Source: Sutterella sp047777475 (GTDB lineage: Bacteria; Pseudomonadota; Gammaproteobacteria; Burkholderiales; Burkholderiaceae_F). Taken from it: 64,000 nucleotides of DNA. The notes under the pieces were generated by a model. That model had not been told where the DNA came from, made no database searches, and worked only from the letters and a program-made list of their open reading frames with translations. A program made the translations under genes and the position numbers. This document shows positions 1-7,660 of this stretch, in pieces. Positions within the stretch are counted from its first letter, which is position 1. Each line of letters opens with the position of its first letter. The DNA lies in assembly GCA_047777475.1 (NCBI GenBank), contig JBKEET010000005.1, positions 62,001-126,000 of the forward strand, read 5' to 3'.

Positions 1-2
1 CG

Positions 3-350
3 CTCCGCGACGCTGCGGGCCGGCCGATGCCTCTTGCCGAGGCGTCGGTCTGGGCTGCGCTGCTCCCTTCGCTCGGCCTTGCGGCCTATGCGGCGCATCT
101 TCTCACGAGCGATGCGCTCAGGGCGGAGGGCACGGCCTATCTGCCTTTCACGGGCGAGCTCGCCCCTGCATTCTGGCTCGGCGCGGCGGTGCTCGGCATC
201 GCCGTGCCGTTTTTTCTCGCCGCGCGAAGCCGCGGCAGCCTGCGCCGGGACCTTCTGGCGCTCCTCTTTACCGTGATCGGCGCGGCCGCCTTCCATGACG
301 TTGTCTATCAGGTCGGCATGCCGAGCTGGCACTTTTTCACGGCTTCCTAG
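3..350 (+). CDS. NrfD/DmsC-type membrane anchor subunit, 3' end only
   Basis: This is the C-terminal part of an integral membrane protein whose start lies left of the window; the open frame runs in from the edge and stops at 348-350. Three hydrophobic segments are visible, roughly VWAALLPSLGLAAYAAHLL, a second with AFWLGAAVLGIAVPFFLAA, and a last one before VYQVG. The second closely resembles MFWGGALLLGIAVPLV in the complete NrfD-like protein encoded at 6196-7068, which is the main basis for the call. Such anchors pass electrons between the quinone pool and a periplasmic molybdoenzyme. The TorD-type chaperone gene 70 bp downstream fits a molybdoenzyme operon whose catalytic and FeS genes would lie outside the window. 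Confidence 0.6.
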   Translation, partial: LRDAAGRPMPLAEASVWAALLPSLGLAAYAAHLLTSDALRAEGTAYLPFTGELAPAFWLGAAVLGIAVPFFLAARSRGSLRRDLLALLFTVIGAAAFHDVVYQVGMPSWHFFTAS

Positions 351-419
351 CGAAGCCAAGGGCTTAGGCCCGTACAGATTTTTTCATCATCGCAAGCACA
401 TAACAAAAGGAGACGCACG

Positions 420-1064
420 ATGAACGAGATAGCACAGAGCATGAAGAGCCGCGGGGACATGTACCGGCTTCTGAGCCGCTTCTATTACAAGGAAGCGGAC
501 AAGGCGTTCCTCGACCGGCTGCGCGCCACGAAGTTCGCCGAGGCCGACGGCCCGTTCGGCGAGGGCGCGGCGCTGCTGAAGAAGGCGCTCGCCGGCATCG
601 GCGGGAGCGAAGAAGACATGGACATGCTCGCCGCCGACTACGCCCGCATTTTCCTGGGCGCCGGCGTCATCAAGGAAAAGACGGCTTTCCCGTTCGAATC
701 GGTCTACACGTCGCCGGGACACCTCGTGGGCCAGGACGCTTACGAGCAGGTTTACAAGATTTTCCGCGACCACGGCCTGGCCAAGGCCGACCGCGACCTC
801 TTCGAGGATCACGCCGCGCTGGAGCTCTCCTACATGGCGAGGCTCTGCGATAAGGCCGGGCAGTGCGCCGAGAAAAACGACGAGAAGGGGCTTGACGCCG
901 CCGTCGAAGAGCAGGCGCAGTTCCTCGAGAAGCATATCCTCAACTGGATGCCCAAGTTCTGCGCCGACATCCGCGAATGCCCGGGCGGCGATTTCTACAA
1001 GGCTGCCTCCCTTCTGACCGAAGGCTTCCTCGCCTCCGAGAAGGAAGGCCTCGCCGAGGCCTGA
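420..1064 (+). CDS. TorD/DmsD-family redox enzyme maturation chaperone
   Basis: A 214-residue all-alpha protein of the TorD/NarJ family, cytoplasmic chaperones that bind Tat signal peptides of molybdoenzymes and help insert the cofactor. The family signature is seen as PFESVYTS at residues 91-98, followed by DLFEDHAALELSYMARL-like sequence around 126-142, the D-H-x-x-x-E-L core. Length matches the family (about 200 residues). An AAGGAG-type ribosome site lies just before the ATG (around 407-412). Its position between an anchor subunit and two ferredoxin genes suggests it serves the molybdoenzyme encoded left of the window, but it could also serve the second operon at 6.2-10.3 kb, which has no chaperone of its own. 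Confidence 0.85.
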   Translation: MNEIAQSMKSRGDMYRLLSRFYYKEADKAFLDRLRATKFAEADGPFGEGAALLKKALAGIGGSEEDMDMLAADYARIFLGAGVIKEKTAFPFESVYTSPGHLVGQDAYEQVYKIFRDHGLAKADRDLFEDHAALELSYMARLCDKAGQCAEKNDEKGLDAAVEEQAQFLEKHILNWMPKFCADIRECPGGDFYKAASLLTEGFLASEKEGLAEA

Positions 1065-1127
1065 GGGCCCCGGCTTCCCGGCGGGCGGGACAGGCTCCGC
1101 CCGCTTCTGCAGTTTCAGGAGGTCACG

Positions 1128-1766
1128 GTGAAAGACAGCAGCAAAGGCGGCAGCGCCCGGGCGGGCGCCGCCGTGACCCGCCGCGAGGCTATCGCAGCGG
1201 GCGGTGCGATCGTCGGTATGCTCGCCTTGGGCGGCGCGGCGGCGGCTGCGCCCCGCACGCCCCTGGTGAGGCCGCCGGGAGCACTGGAAGAAAAGGAATT
1301 TCTCGAGCGGTGCATCAAGTGCGACCGCTGCCGCAGCGCCTGCCACTTGAACGGCATCGGCGTTGCCGGCATCCGCGACGGCTTTACCGAGATGCGCACG
1401 CCCAAGATGGATTTCCGCGCCGGCTGGTGCGACTTCTGCATGGCGTGCAACCAGGTCTGCCCGACCGGGGCCCTCAAGCCCCTGCCGCGGCTCAAGATGG
1501 AAGAAAAGCCCAAGGCGATCGGCACCGCCGAGATTACGCGCAACTGCATCGCGCTGCGCTCGGGCGGCTGCACGAAGTGCTACGAGGCGTGCAATGAGAG
1601 CGCCATCACGCTGAACCCCGACAACGTGCCGGTGGTCGATCCGGAGTCCTGCACGGGATGCGGCATCTGCGTGCTGGTGTGCCCCGCCAACGTGCTCCAG
1701 TTCTCGGGTTCCATTGAGCGCGGCATCCGCGTGGTGCCGGTGAAGAAGGGAGGGAAGGAAAAATGA
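1128..1766 (+). CDS. NapG-like Tat-exported four-cluster ferredoxin
   Basis: A 212-residue polyferredoxin of the NapG/MauM type. A twin-arginine signal is visible (TRREAI at 17-22 followed by a small hydrophobic stretch to about 41), so the protein is expected in the periplasm or membrane-attached. Four 4Fe-4S motifs follow: CIKCDRCRSAC at 62-72, CDFCMACNQVC at 101-111, C140 with CTKCYEAC at 148-155, and CTGCGICVLVC at 175-185. In NapGH, NapG passes electrons from the membrane protein NapH to a periplasmic reductase. The GTG start at 1128 is chosen because CAGGAGGT sits 4-11 bases upstream. Its stop overlaps the next start as ATGA, so the two are translationally coupled. Confidence 0.85.
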   Translation: MKDSSKGGSARAGAAVTRREAIAAGGAIVGMLALGGAAAAAPRTPLVRPPGALEEKEFLERCIKCDRCRSACHLNGIGVAGIRDGFTEMRTPKMDFRAGWCDFCMACNQVCPTGALKPLPRLKMEEKPKAIGTAEITRNCIALRSGGCTKCYEACNESAITLNPDNVPVVDPESCTGCGICVLVCPANVLQFSGSIERGIRVVPVKKGGKEK

Positions 1767-3901
1767 AGAAGTTCCGCATATCCCGCCTGCGCGCCGCGGT
1801 CATCCTGCTTTTCATCGCGCTCACCTGCGCGGGCCTCGCCTGGCATACGGGCTGGGGCACGCTGAGCTCGTTCGGGCTCGGCTCCATCGCGGCGATCTGC
1901 CCCCTGGGCGGCCTTGAGACGGTTCTCGCGGGCGGCTCGGTGACGCTGCGCACGGCGCTGGGCATCCTGTTCGCCCTCGTCGTCGTCCTTATTTTCGGCC
2001 GCATTTTCTGCGGCTGGATGTGCCCCGCGCCGCTCATCAAGAAAGCGGGCGGCAAGCACGAGCACCGCGTCATCCCGATCCGCGCGCTCGGCGTGAAGAC
2101 CGCCGAAAAAGGCGACGGCTTCTCGCGGACGCCTTACTGGGTGCTCCTGGGCGCGCTCGGCTCGAGCGCCGTTTTCGGCTTCCCGGTCTTCTGCCTCATC
2201 TGCCCGGTCGGCCTCACGTTCGCGCTGGTGATCGGCCTGTGGCGGCTCTTTGCCTACAACGCAGCCGACTGGTCGGTGCTGATTTTCGCGGCCTTCCTCG
2301 CGATCGAGTTCTTCGTGATCAGGCGCTGGTGCCACCGGCTCTGCCCGCTCGGCGCGCTCATGAGCCTCGTCTCGCGCGCCAACAAGACGTTCCGGCCCGT
2401 CATCGACGAGAAGAAATGCCTGCGCACGAAAGGCTTGGACTGCAACGTCTGCCGCGCGGCCTGCCCCGAGGGCATCGACCTCACGAAGCCGCTCACGGCC
2501 GAGGCGCTCTCGCGCTGCACCAAGTGCCACGTCTGCTCCGACGTCTGCCATGAGAAAGCAATCAGCTTCCCGCTTTATTCGGCCAAGGCCGGCAAGGGCA
2601 TCGCCGAGAACGTGGTGCCCGCCGCCGAGGCTTCGGCGGCCAATGCCGCCGAGCCCGAGCCCGCGAAGTTCACGCTCGCCGATGCGGTCGCCGAAAGCGA
2701 GCGCTGCATCATGTGCGGCGAGTGCGAGAAGGCCTGCCCCGTCCACAACCCGATTCCGGTCTGGCTTGCCGTGCTCCGCGAGGGGCGCCCCCGCAAGGCG
2801 GGCCGCATGATGCTCGCGGGCGGCGGCATGCCCGAGATCTGCTCGCGCATCTGCCCGAACGAGAAGCTCTGCGAAAAGTCCTGCTCCCGCGCCGAAGCGG
2901 GCGGCGCGATCCGCGTGCAGCTCATTGAGCGCACGGTCGCCGACGCCGCGCTGGAGCGCGGCGACTGGCCCGGCCGCCGCCACCGCGGCGTCGGCATCAA
3001 TGCCGCCGTCGTGGGCGCCGGCCCCGCGGGCCTTGCCTGCGCCGGCGAGCTCGCCGCCAACGGCTGCGCCGTGACGGTCTTCGATGCGGAGCGCGAGGCG
3101 GGCGGCCTGCTCACCTACGGCATTTCGCCGCGCAAGCTCGACCGCAGCCTCACCGCCAGGCGCCGCGCGCACCTCGAGCGCGAGGGCGTGCGCTTTGCGC
3201 TCGGCAGCCGAGTCGGCACCGACCCGAGCTGGGAAAAGCTCACCAACGGGTTTGACGCCGTGTTTGTCGCCTCGGGCGCGCCCGTGCCGGTTGCGCTTGA
3301 TGTCCCGGGCGCGGACGAGAAAGGCGTCATTGCGGGCATCGATTACCTGAAGGACTGCGCCAAGCGCGTGCTCGGCGAGCCCGTCTCGGGCGTTCCTTCG
3401 ATGAAGGGCCTGCGCGTGCTGGTCCTCGGCGGCGGCGACACCGCGGCCGACTGCGCCGAATCTGCGCTCTTTGAGGGCGCAAAGTCCGTCACCGTGGCCT
3501 ACCGCAGGACGGCGGAGCACCTGCGCATCGGCGCGGCTTCGCGCGCCAGGCTCGAAAAAGCGGGCGCCGTCTTCAAGTTCGGTGCCCGGCCCGAGCGCGT
3601 CGAAAAGCGCGCCGGCGGCCTTGAGGTCTTCTTTGCGGACGGCACGTCGGCCGAAGCCGACGCCGTGCTCGTCGCCTTCGGCTTTACGGCGCAGCCCGAC
3701 AAGGGCCTCGAGGCGCTCGGCGTGAAGTTCGACGAGAAGGGCCGCATCGTGACGGATCCGGCCACGCACCGCACGGGCTGCCCGAAGATTTGGGCGGGCG
3801 GCGACACCGTCCGCGGCGCTGCGCTCGCGGCCATGGCCGTCGGCGACGGCCGCGAGGCGGCGCGCAGCATCCAGGCGGAACTGAGAGGAGGCAAGGCATG
3901 A
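1763..3901 (+). CDS. NapH-like membrane ferredoxin fused to GltD-like NAD(P)H/FAD oxidoreductase
   Basis: A 712-residue fusion. Residues 1-270 are NapH-like: hydrophobic segments near 11-27, 64-80, 125-160 and 171-187, CGWMCP at 83-88, CHRLCP at 190-195, then two 4Fe-4S motifs (C227-x2-C230-x3-C234 and CTKCHVCSDVC at 252-262). After an Ala/Glu/Pro linker (about 275-300) the protein becomes a GltD-type flavoprotein: CIMCGECEKACP at 315-326, the MPEICSRICP signature near 356-364, the FAD-binding GAGPAG at 418-423 and the NAD(P)-binding GGGDTAAD at 556-563. Both starts and stops overlap neighbours as ATGA. I infer electron transfer between cytoplasmic NAD(P)H and the quinone pool or a periplasmic ferredoxin; direction and partner are unproven. 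Confidence 0.85.
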   Translation: MKKFRISRLRAAVILLFIALTCAGLAWHTGWGTLSSFGLGSIAAICPLGGLETVLAGGSVTLRTALGILFALVVVLIFGRIFCGWMCPAPLIKKAGGKHEHRVIPIRALGVKTAEKGDGFSRTPYWVLLGALGSSAVFGFPVFCLICPVGLTFALVIGLWRLFAYNAADWSVLIFAAFLAIEFFVIRRWCHRLCPLGALMSLVSRANKTFRPVIDEKKCLRTKGLDCNVCRAACPEGIDLTKPLTAEALSRCTKCHVCSDVCHEKAISFPLYSAKAGKGIAENVVPAAEASAANAAEPEPAKFTLADAVAESERCIMCGECEKACPVHNPIPVWLAVLREGRPRKAGRMMLAGGGMPEICSRICPNEKLCEKSCSRAEAGGAIRVQLIERTVADAALERGDWPGRRHRGVGINAAVVGAGPAGLACAGELAANGCAVTVFDAEREAGGLLTYGISPRKLDRSLTARRRAHLEREGVRFALGSRVGTDPSWEKLTNGFDAVFVASGAPVPVALDVPGADEKGVIAGIDYLKDCAKRVLGEPVSGVPSMKGLRVLVLGGGDTAADCAESALFEGAKSVTVAYRRTAEHLRIGAASRARLEKAGAVFKFGARPERVEKRAGGLEVFFADGTSAEADAVLVAFGFTAQPDKGLEALGVKFDEKGRIVTDPATHRTGCPKIWAGGDTVRGAALAAMAVGDGREAARSIQAELRGGKA

Positions 3902-5007
3902 CGGAGCCGGTGAAAAACGGCCAAAAGACAGAAAAATCGGCGCCGTGCGTGACGCTTCGCCGCGAAGCGTGCCTGCGCTTCCGCCACGCCGCGGCCGAAT
4001 GCACGAAATGCTTTGACGCCTGCACGGCGCACGCGATCGAGTGGTCGGACGGGGCGTTTGTCCTGCATCCGCGCAAGTGCACGCTCTGCGGCGCCTGCGC
4101 CGCGGCCTGCGACCTCGACGCCGTCGCGCTCCCGCGCGGCGAGGGCCTGAACGGCCCCAAGATGCTCGAAGCGGCGAAAAAGGGCGGCACGGCGGTGTTC
4201 GCCTGCTCGCAGAGCGCCGCCGAGGACGGCGCTCTGAAGCTTCGGTGCCTCAATGCGCTGCGCCCCGTCGACCTGCTCGCCGCTTTCGCCGAAGGGGCAC
4301 AAAAAGTCGAGCTCCTCACCGGGGCCTGCGCGTCCTGCCCGAGGAAAAGCGGCGCTTCGCCCGAGAAGCTCTGCGAAAAAACGCATGCGCTCGCCGCAGC
4401 AGCGGGCTTTGCGGCGGCTTTCCGCATCCGCCGGCTCCCCGGCGGCGTCTCGCTCGAGAAGCGCTTCTTCTTCAGGCGCCTCGCGCAGCGCGTGAGCGAG
4501 CCCGAAAAAGAAGAAGAGGTGCAGCGCGCCGTGCCCGGCATCGACACTTGGTGCAACCCGGCCGACGACAGGAGCGTGCACGCGATGCCCAAGTCGCGCG
4601 CCGCGCTGCTCGCCGCGCTTGACGCCCTGCAGAAAAAGGGCGGGGCGCAAAGCGCCGAAGGAGGCTGCCCTGGGCTCTTTTTCAAGCCGCGGCTTGACGC
4701 TGCGTCCTGCATCGGGTGCTCGCTCTGCACGGCGGCCTGCCCGACGGGGGCGCTTTCCGAAGAAAAAGAGGGCGAGTCGCTTCGCATTTTTTCCGAGGCG
4801 CGCGGCTGCACGGGCTGCGGTCTCTGCCGCAGTGTCTGTTTCAAGGGCGCGGTGCGCATCGAGGACGCTCCGCTTTCCGCGGTGCTTTCGGGCGAAAAGA
4901 CGCTCGAGTATGAAAAGAACAGCTCTTCGGGCGATCTCGAAGGCACGGAAGTGTGGGAGGGCAAGCTCGGCAAAATGTTCGGCGACGTGCCGGTTTACAC
5001 CACGTGA
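3898..5007 (+). CDS. Polyferredoxin with two split pairs of 4Fe-4S motifs
   Basis: A 369-residue cytoplasmic protein with no signal peptide or membrane segment. The ATG at 3898 overlaps the previous stop (ATGA) and follows GAGAGGAG, so it is preferred over any longer reading. Cys motifs occur in two groups: C35-x2-C38-x3-C42 with CTLCGACAAAC at 61-71, and CIGCSLCTAACP near 271-282 with CTGCGLCRSVC near 305-315. The roughly 190 residues between contain further cysteines (CASCPRK near 145) but no domain I recognise with confidence. As last gene of the coupled set it is a plausible soluble electron carrier for the NapH-GltD fusion. No exact family assigned. Confidence 0.7.
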   Translation: MTEPVKNGQKTEKSAPCVTLRREACLRFRHAAAECTKCFDACTAHAIEWSDGAFVLHPRKCTLCGACAAACDLDAVALPRGEGLNGPKMLEAAKKGGTAVFACSQSAAEDGALKLRCLNALRPVDLLAAFAEGAQKVELLTGACASCPRKSGASPEKLCEKTHALAAAAGFAAAFRIRRLPGGVSLEKRFFFRRLAQRVSEPEKEEEVQRAVPGIDTWCNPADDRSVHAMPKSRAALLAALDALQKKGGAQSAEGGCPGLFFKPRLDAASCIGCSLCTAACPTGALSEEKEGESLRIFSEARGCTGCGLCRSVCFKGAVRIEDAPLSAVLSGEKTLEYEKNSSSGDLEGTEVWEGKLGKMFGDVPVYTT

Positions 5008-5158
5008 CGCTTAAGGAGCGCCGCAAGGCCAATCCGCCCCAACGCTAAGATAGAATTCAAATAATTATTAAATAATTAAAAGCGCAGAAGACGTGCCGAT
5101 CGCAACGCGTTCGCGCGAAAACGGCGGCACTTGAGCGCAATTGAGGAAGGAGAACCTC

Positions 5159-6121
5159 ATGAAAGCAACAACTGACAACCTGCTGGCCTGGCGGGCATTC
5201 CTGGCTGTGGCGAAAACAGGTTCTATTTCCGTGGCCGCGCGCATGGTGGACCTCGACCCGCCCGCCGTGTCGCACATGATTTCCGATATTGAAAAGGAAC
5301 TCGGCTGCCAGCTTTTCAACCGTTCCTGCCGGCCGTTCCGGCTCACGGTGAAAGGCCATGTGCTCGCCGATACGGTCGATCCGCTCTCGACCGGCTTCTC
5401 GAACCTGCGCGACCTCTTCACCGGCGACACGCACAGCGTCATCACGGTGGCCGCGCCCACCGACCTCAACCAGTGCTACATCCACGACCAGCTCTACCGC
5501 TACTCCGTGGAGCACCCGGGCGTGCATTTCTACCTGCGCGCCTCCTGCCCCGTCGAGGATGTGCTCTCGGGGCGCGTCGACGTGGCGCTCATCGATCGGC
5601 CGATCGCCAACTCCGAGCTCGTCATCCGCTACTGCATCGAGGCGCTCGCGCTGCCGATGGCCTCGCGGGCCTACGTCGAGAAGTACGGCTGCCCGAACAC
5701 GATCGAGGACCTGAAGGACCACACGGGCCTGCTGCTGCGGCAGGGCATGCACCAGAAGACGAGCTACCTCTTCGACAGCGACGGCAATGTCTCGCCCGCG
5801 CTGCGCTGGAAGAACGTCTTCATGACCGACGCGCAGCTCACGCTCAACCACATGATGCTCGAAGGCCTCGGCATCGTGGTCGACTGCGTGCCGCAGCACC
5901 TGCTCAAGGAAATCGAAAGCGGCGAGGTCGTGCCGGTGCTCCGCGGCTGGCGGCGCAAGCCGCAGGTGCTCTCCGTGGTCACGAGGCGCGACCGCGAGAG
6001 CCAGTCGGAAGCCCTGCACGAGTTCGCGCTCTGGTGGGTGGCGCTCGAGAAGCGCCAGGCCAAGGAGCGCACGCACTACGCCGAGGAGCTGCTCCTCAAC
6101 CGCATCAGGAACGACGCCTGA
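5159..6121 (+). CDS. LysR-family transcriptional regulator
   Basis: A 320-residue LysR-type regulator. The N-terminal winged helix-turn-helix is clear (FLAVAKTGSISVAARMV, then PPAVSHMISDIEKELGCQLF), followed by the usual substrate-binding co-inducer domain. The ATG at 5159 follows AAGGAG by six bases; an in-frame TTG further up at 5141 would overlap that site and is rejected. It lies 150 bp downstream of the polyferredoxin gene on the same strand and converges with the molybdoenzyme operon at 6196-10264. It may regulate either respiratory cluster, but LysR proteins usually act on divergent neighbours and none is present here, so the target is open. Confidence 0.9.
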   Translation: MKATTDNLLAWRAFLAVAKTGSISVAARMVDLDPPAVSHMISDIEKELGCQLFNRSCRPFRLTVKGHVLADTVDPLSTGFSNLRDLFTGDTHSVITVAAPTDLNQCYIHDQLYRYSVEHPGVHFYLRASCPVEDVLSGRVDVALIDRPIANSELVIRYCIEALALPMASRAYVEKYGCPNTIEDLKDHTGLLLRQGMHQKTSYLFDSDGNVSPALRWKNVFMTDAQLTLNHMMLEGLGIVVDCVPQHLLKEIESGEVVPVLRGWRRKPQVLSVVTRRDRESQSEALHEFALWWVALEKRQAKERTHYAEELLLNRIRNDA

Positions 6122-6143
6122 TTTTTTCAGAACCGCACAAAAA

Positions 6144-6171
6144 CGGGGGAGGCCCGAAAGGACCTCCCCCG
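6144..6171 (-). terminator. Rho-independent terminator of the molybdoenzyme operon
   Basis: A strong hairpin with arms CGGGGGAGG (6144-6152) and CCTCCCCCG (6163-6171). On the minus strand it is followed by a T run (complement of AAAAA at 6139-6143). It lies just after the NrfD gene stop at 6196 and between two convergent genes, so it may act on both. Confidence 0.8.
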
Positions 6172-6195
6172 CTTGTTCAGGCGCTCAGGAAAGCG

Positions 6196-7068
6196 TCAGC
6201 CCATGAAAGTCGGGTCGAAATAGCCCGCAAAGAGCACGCTGGCCCTCAGGAAGAGGGCGCCTGCGACGGCGCAGGCCCCGCCCGCAAGGGCCGCCGTGCG
6301 GTTCTTGAGGAGGCCGGCGACAAGCGGCACCGCAATGCCGAGCAGGAGCGCACCGCCCCAGAACATGGCGGCGTTGCCGCCCGTGAGGAGCGAGTGAGCG
6401 CCCGCGGCGGCGCCCGGCGTCCCGGAAAGCGCGACCTGCACGAAGGCGAAGATCACGAACGCCTCGCCGATGTGCACGCAGGTGGCCGTTGTGGGAAGCC
6501 ACGGGAGCTTCGCTCGGTCAAGCCTTCCCGATGCGGCGAGCAGCTCGACCGTGCCCACGGCGCAGGCGAGCCCCGAGAAGATCCAGAGCACCGGCAGCAC
6601 GGCCGTGTTCCAGAGCGGGATGCCGACGGCCTGCGTGAGCAGGAAGCCCGAGTAGGCGGTGGCGGCCACGCCGAGAACGGCGTTGAACCAGCGCAGTCCG
6701 GCCGACTCGAGGAGCTTCTCGCCGCCCCTGCGGCTCAGCATCCACGAGACGATGACCGTCTCGACGCACATCACCGCGAGCAGGCAGATGCCGATGAACA
6801 TCCAGCTCGTGAAGTTGAACTTCCACTCGATAAGCGCATTGAACGCCGCGAAAGGCAGGTTGAGGATGCGCGAGAGGTGGGAGACCACGAGCAGTGTGCC
6901 GACGATCGAAGCGGCCGTGCTGATGTAGAAGACGGTTTTCGATCTCACCCAGGCGTTGAGGAAGAGCCCCATGCCCGCGAGTCCGATGAACCACAGGAAG
7001 AACGCGATCGTCCAGGCCCAGTGGGCGGTGGCGGTCTGCGCAGTCAGCTCGAAAAATTCGTATGTCAT
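6196..7068 (-). CDS. NrfD/PsrC-type quinone-interacting membrane subunit
   Basis: A 290-residue integral membrane protein with about eight to nine hydrophobic segments, of the NrfD/PsrC family. Characteristic pieces are WTIAFFLWFIGLAGMG near the N terminus and the C-terminal GALFLRASVLFAGYF, which matches the family's final helix with a conserved Arg. Length is typical (NrfD about 310). Such proteins exchange electrons between menaquinone or ubiquinone and a periplasmic FeS subunit. Its ATG overlaps the preceding ferredoxin stop (ATGA at 7065-7068), so it is the last gene of a three-gene operon encoding a complete complex. I prefer NrfD over DmsC because of the end motif. Confidence 0.85.
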   Translation of the reverse strand: MTYEFFELTAQTATAHWAWTIAFFLWFIGLAGMGLFLNAWVRSKTVFYISTAASIVGTLLVVSHLSRILNLPFAAFNALIEWKFNFTSWMFIGICLLAVMCVETVIVSWMLSRRGGEKLLESAGLRWFNAVLGVAATAYSGFLLTQAVGIPLWNTAVLPVLWIFSGLACAVGTVELLAASGRLDRAKLPWLPTTATCVHIGEAFVIFAFVQVALSGTPGAAAGAHSLLTGGNAAMFWGGALLLGIAVPLVAGLLKNRTAALAGGACAVAGALFLRASVLFAGYFDPTFMG

Positions 7069-7646
7069 TTTGAAACCACCACGAAGAAGTTAGGTTTGGT
7101 GCCCTTGTGCGGGAGCAGCTTTTCGGTGTGCGAGGCCGCGATCTTCTTCGAGATTTCGCTCTCGGGATCGAGCACGTCGCCGAAAAGCCGCGCGCCGGCC
7201 GGGCAGGCCGCGACGCAGGCGGGCTGCTCGCCCGCGCGGATGCGCTCTTCGCAGCCTTCGCCCATGCACTTCATGGGCAGGCCCGTGTCGGGATGCATCC
7301 AGCGCACGTCGTAGGGGCAGGAGACGACGCAGTAGCTGCAGCCGACGCACCGCGACGGATCGGTCTTGACCAGGCCCGTTTCCGGGTCGTGGTAGTTCGC
7401 TCCGAAGGGGCAGGTGCGGATGCAGGGCGCGTCTTCGCACTGCTGGCACTGGATGAGGAGCTGGACGGGGCGGCGGGCACGCTCGATCGTGACCTTGCGG
7501 ATATTGCTCGCGAGCCAGTTCCAGCCCTTGTTCTCGCGCTCGAGCATTTCGGGGAAGTTCGTCTGAGCGCACGCGACGATGCAGGCCGAGCATCCGATGC
7601 ACTTCGTGGCATCGAAAAGATGGGCCAGTTTCTTATGGTTTGTCAT
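7065..7646 (-). CDS. Four-cluster FeS electron-transfer subunit (DmsB/PsrB/PhsB type)
   Basis: A 193-residue ferredoxin with the four-cluster arrangement of molybdoenzyme beta subunits: CIGCSACIVAC near residue 17, CQQCEDAPCIRTCP near 68, CVGCSYCVVSCPYD near 102, and later CMGEGCEE with CVAACPAGA. It wires the Mo-bis-MGD subunit to the membrane NrfD protein. It has no signal peptide of its own, as is usual for subunits exported with a Tat-bearing partner. AGGAGGG lies seven bases before the ATG. It sits 14 bp after the catalytic gene and overlaps the NrfD gene by four bases. Confidence 0.9.
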   Translation of the reverse strand: MTNHKKLAHLFDATKCIGCSACIVACAQTNFPEMLERENKGWNWLASNIRKVTIERARRPVQLLIQCQQCEDAPCIRTCPFGANYHDPETGLVKTDPSRCVGCSYCVVSCPYDVRWMHPDTGLPMKCMGEGCEERIRAGEQPACVAACPAGARLFGDVLDPESEISKKIAASHTEKLLPHKGTKPNFFVVVSK

Positions 7647-7660
7647 GATTCAGCCCTCCT

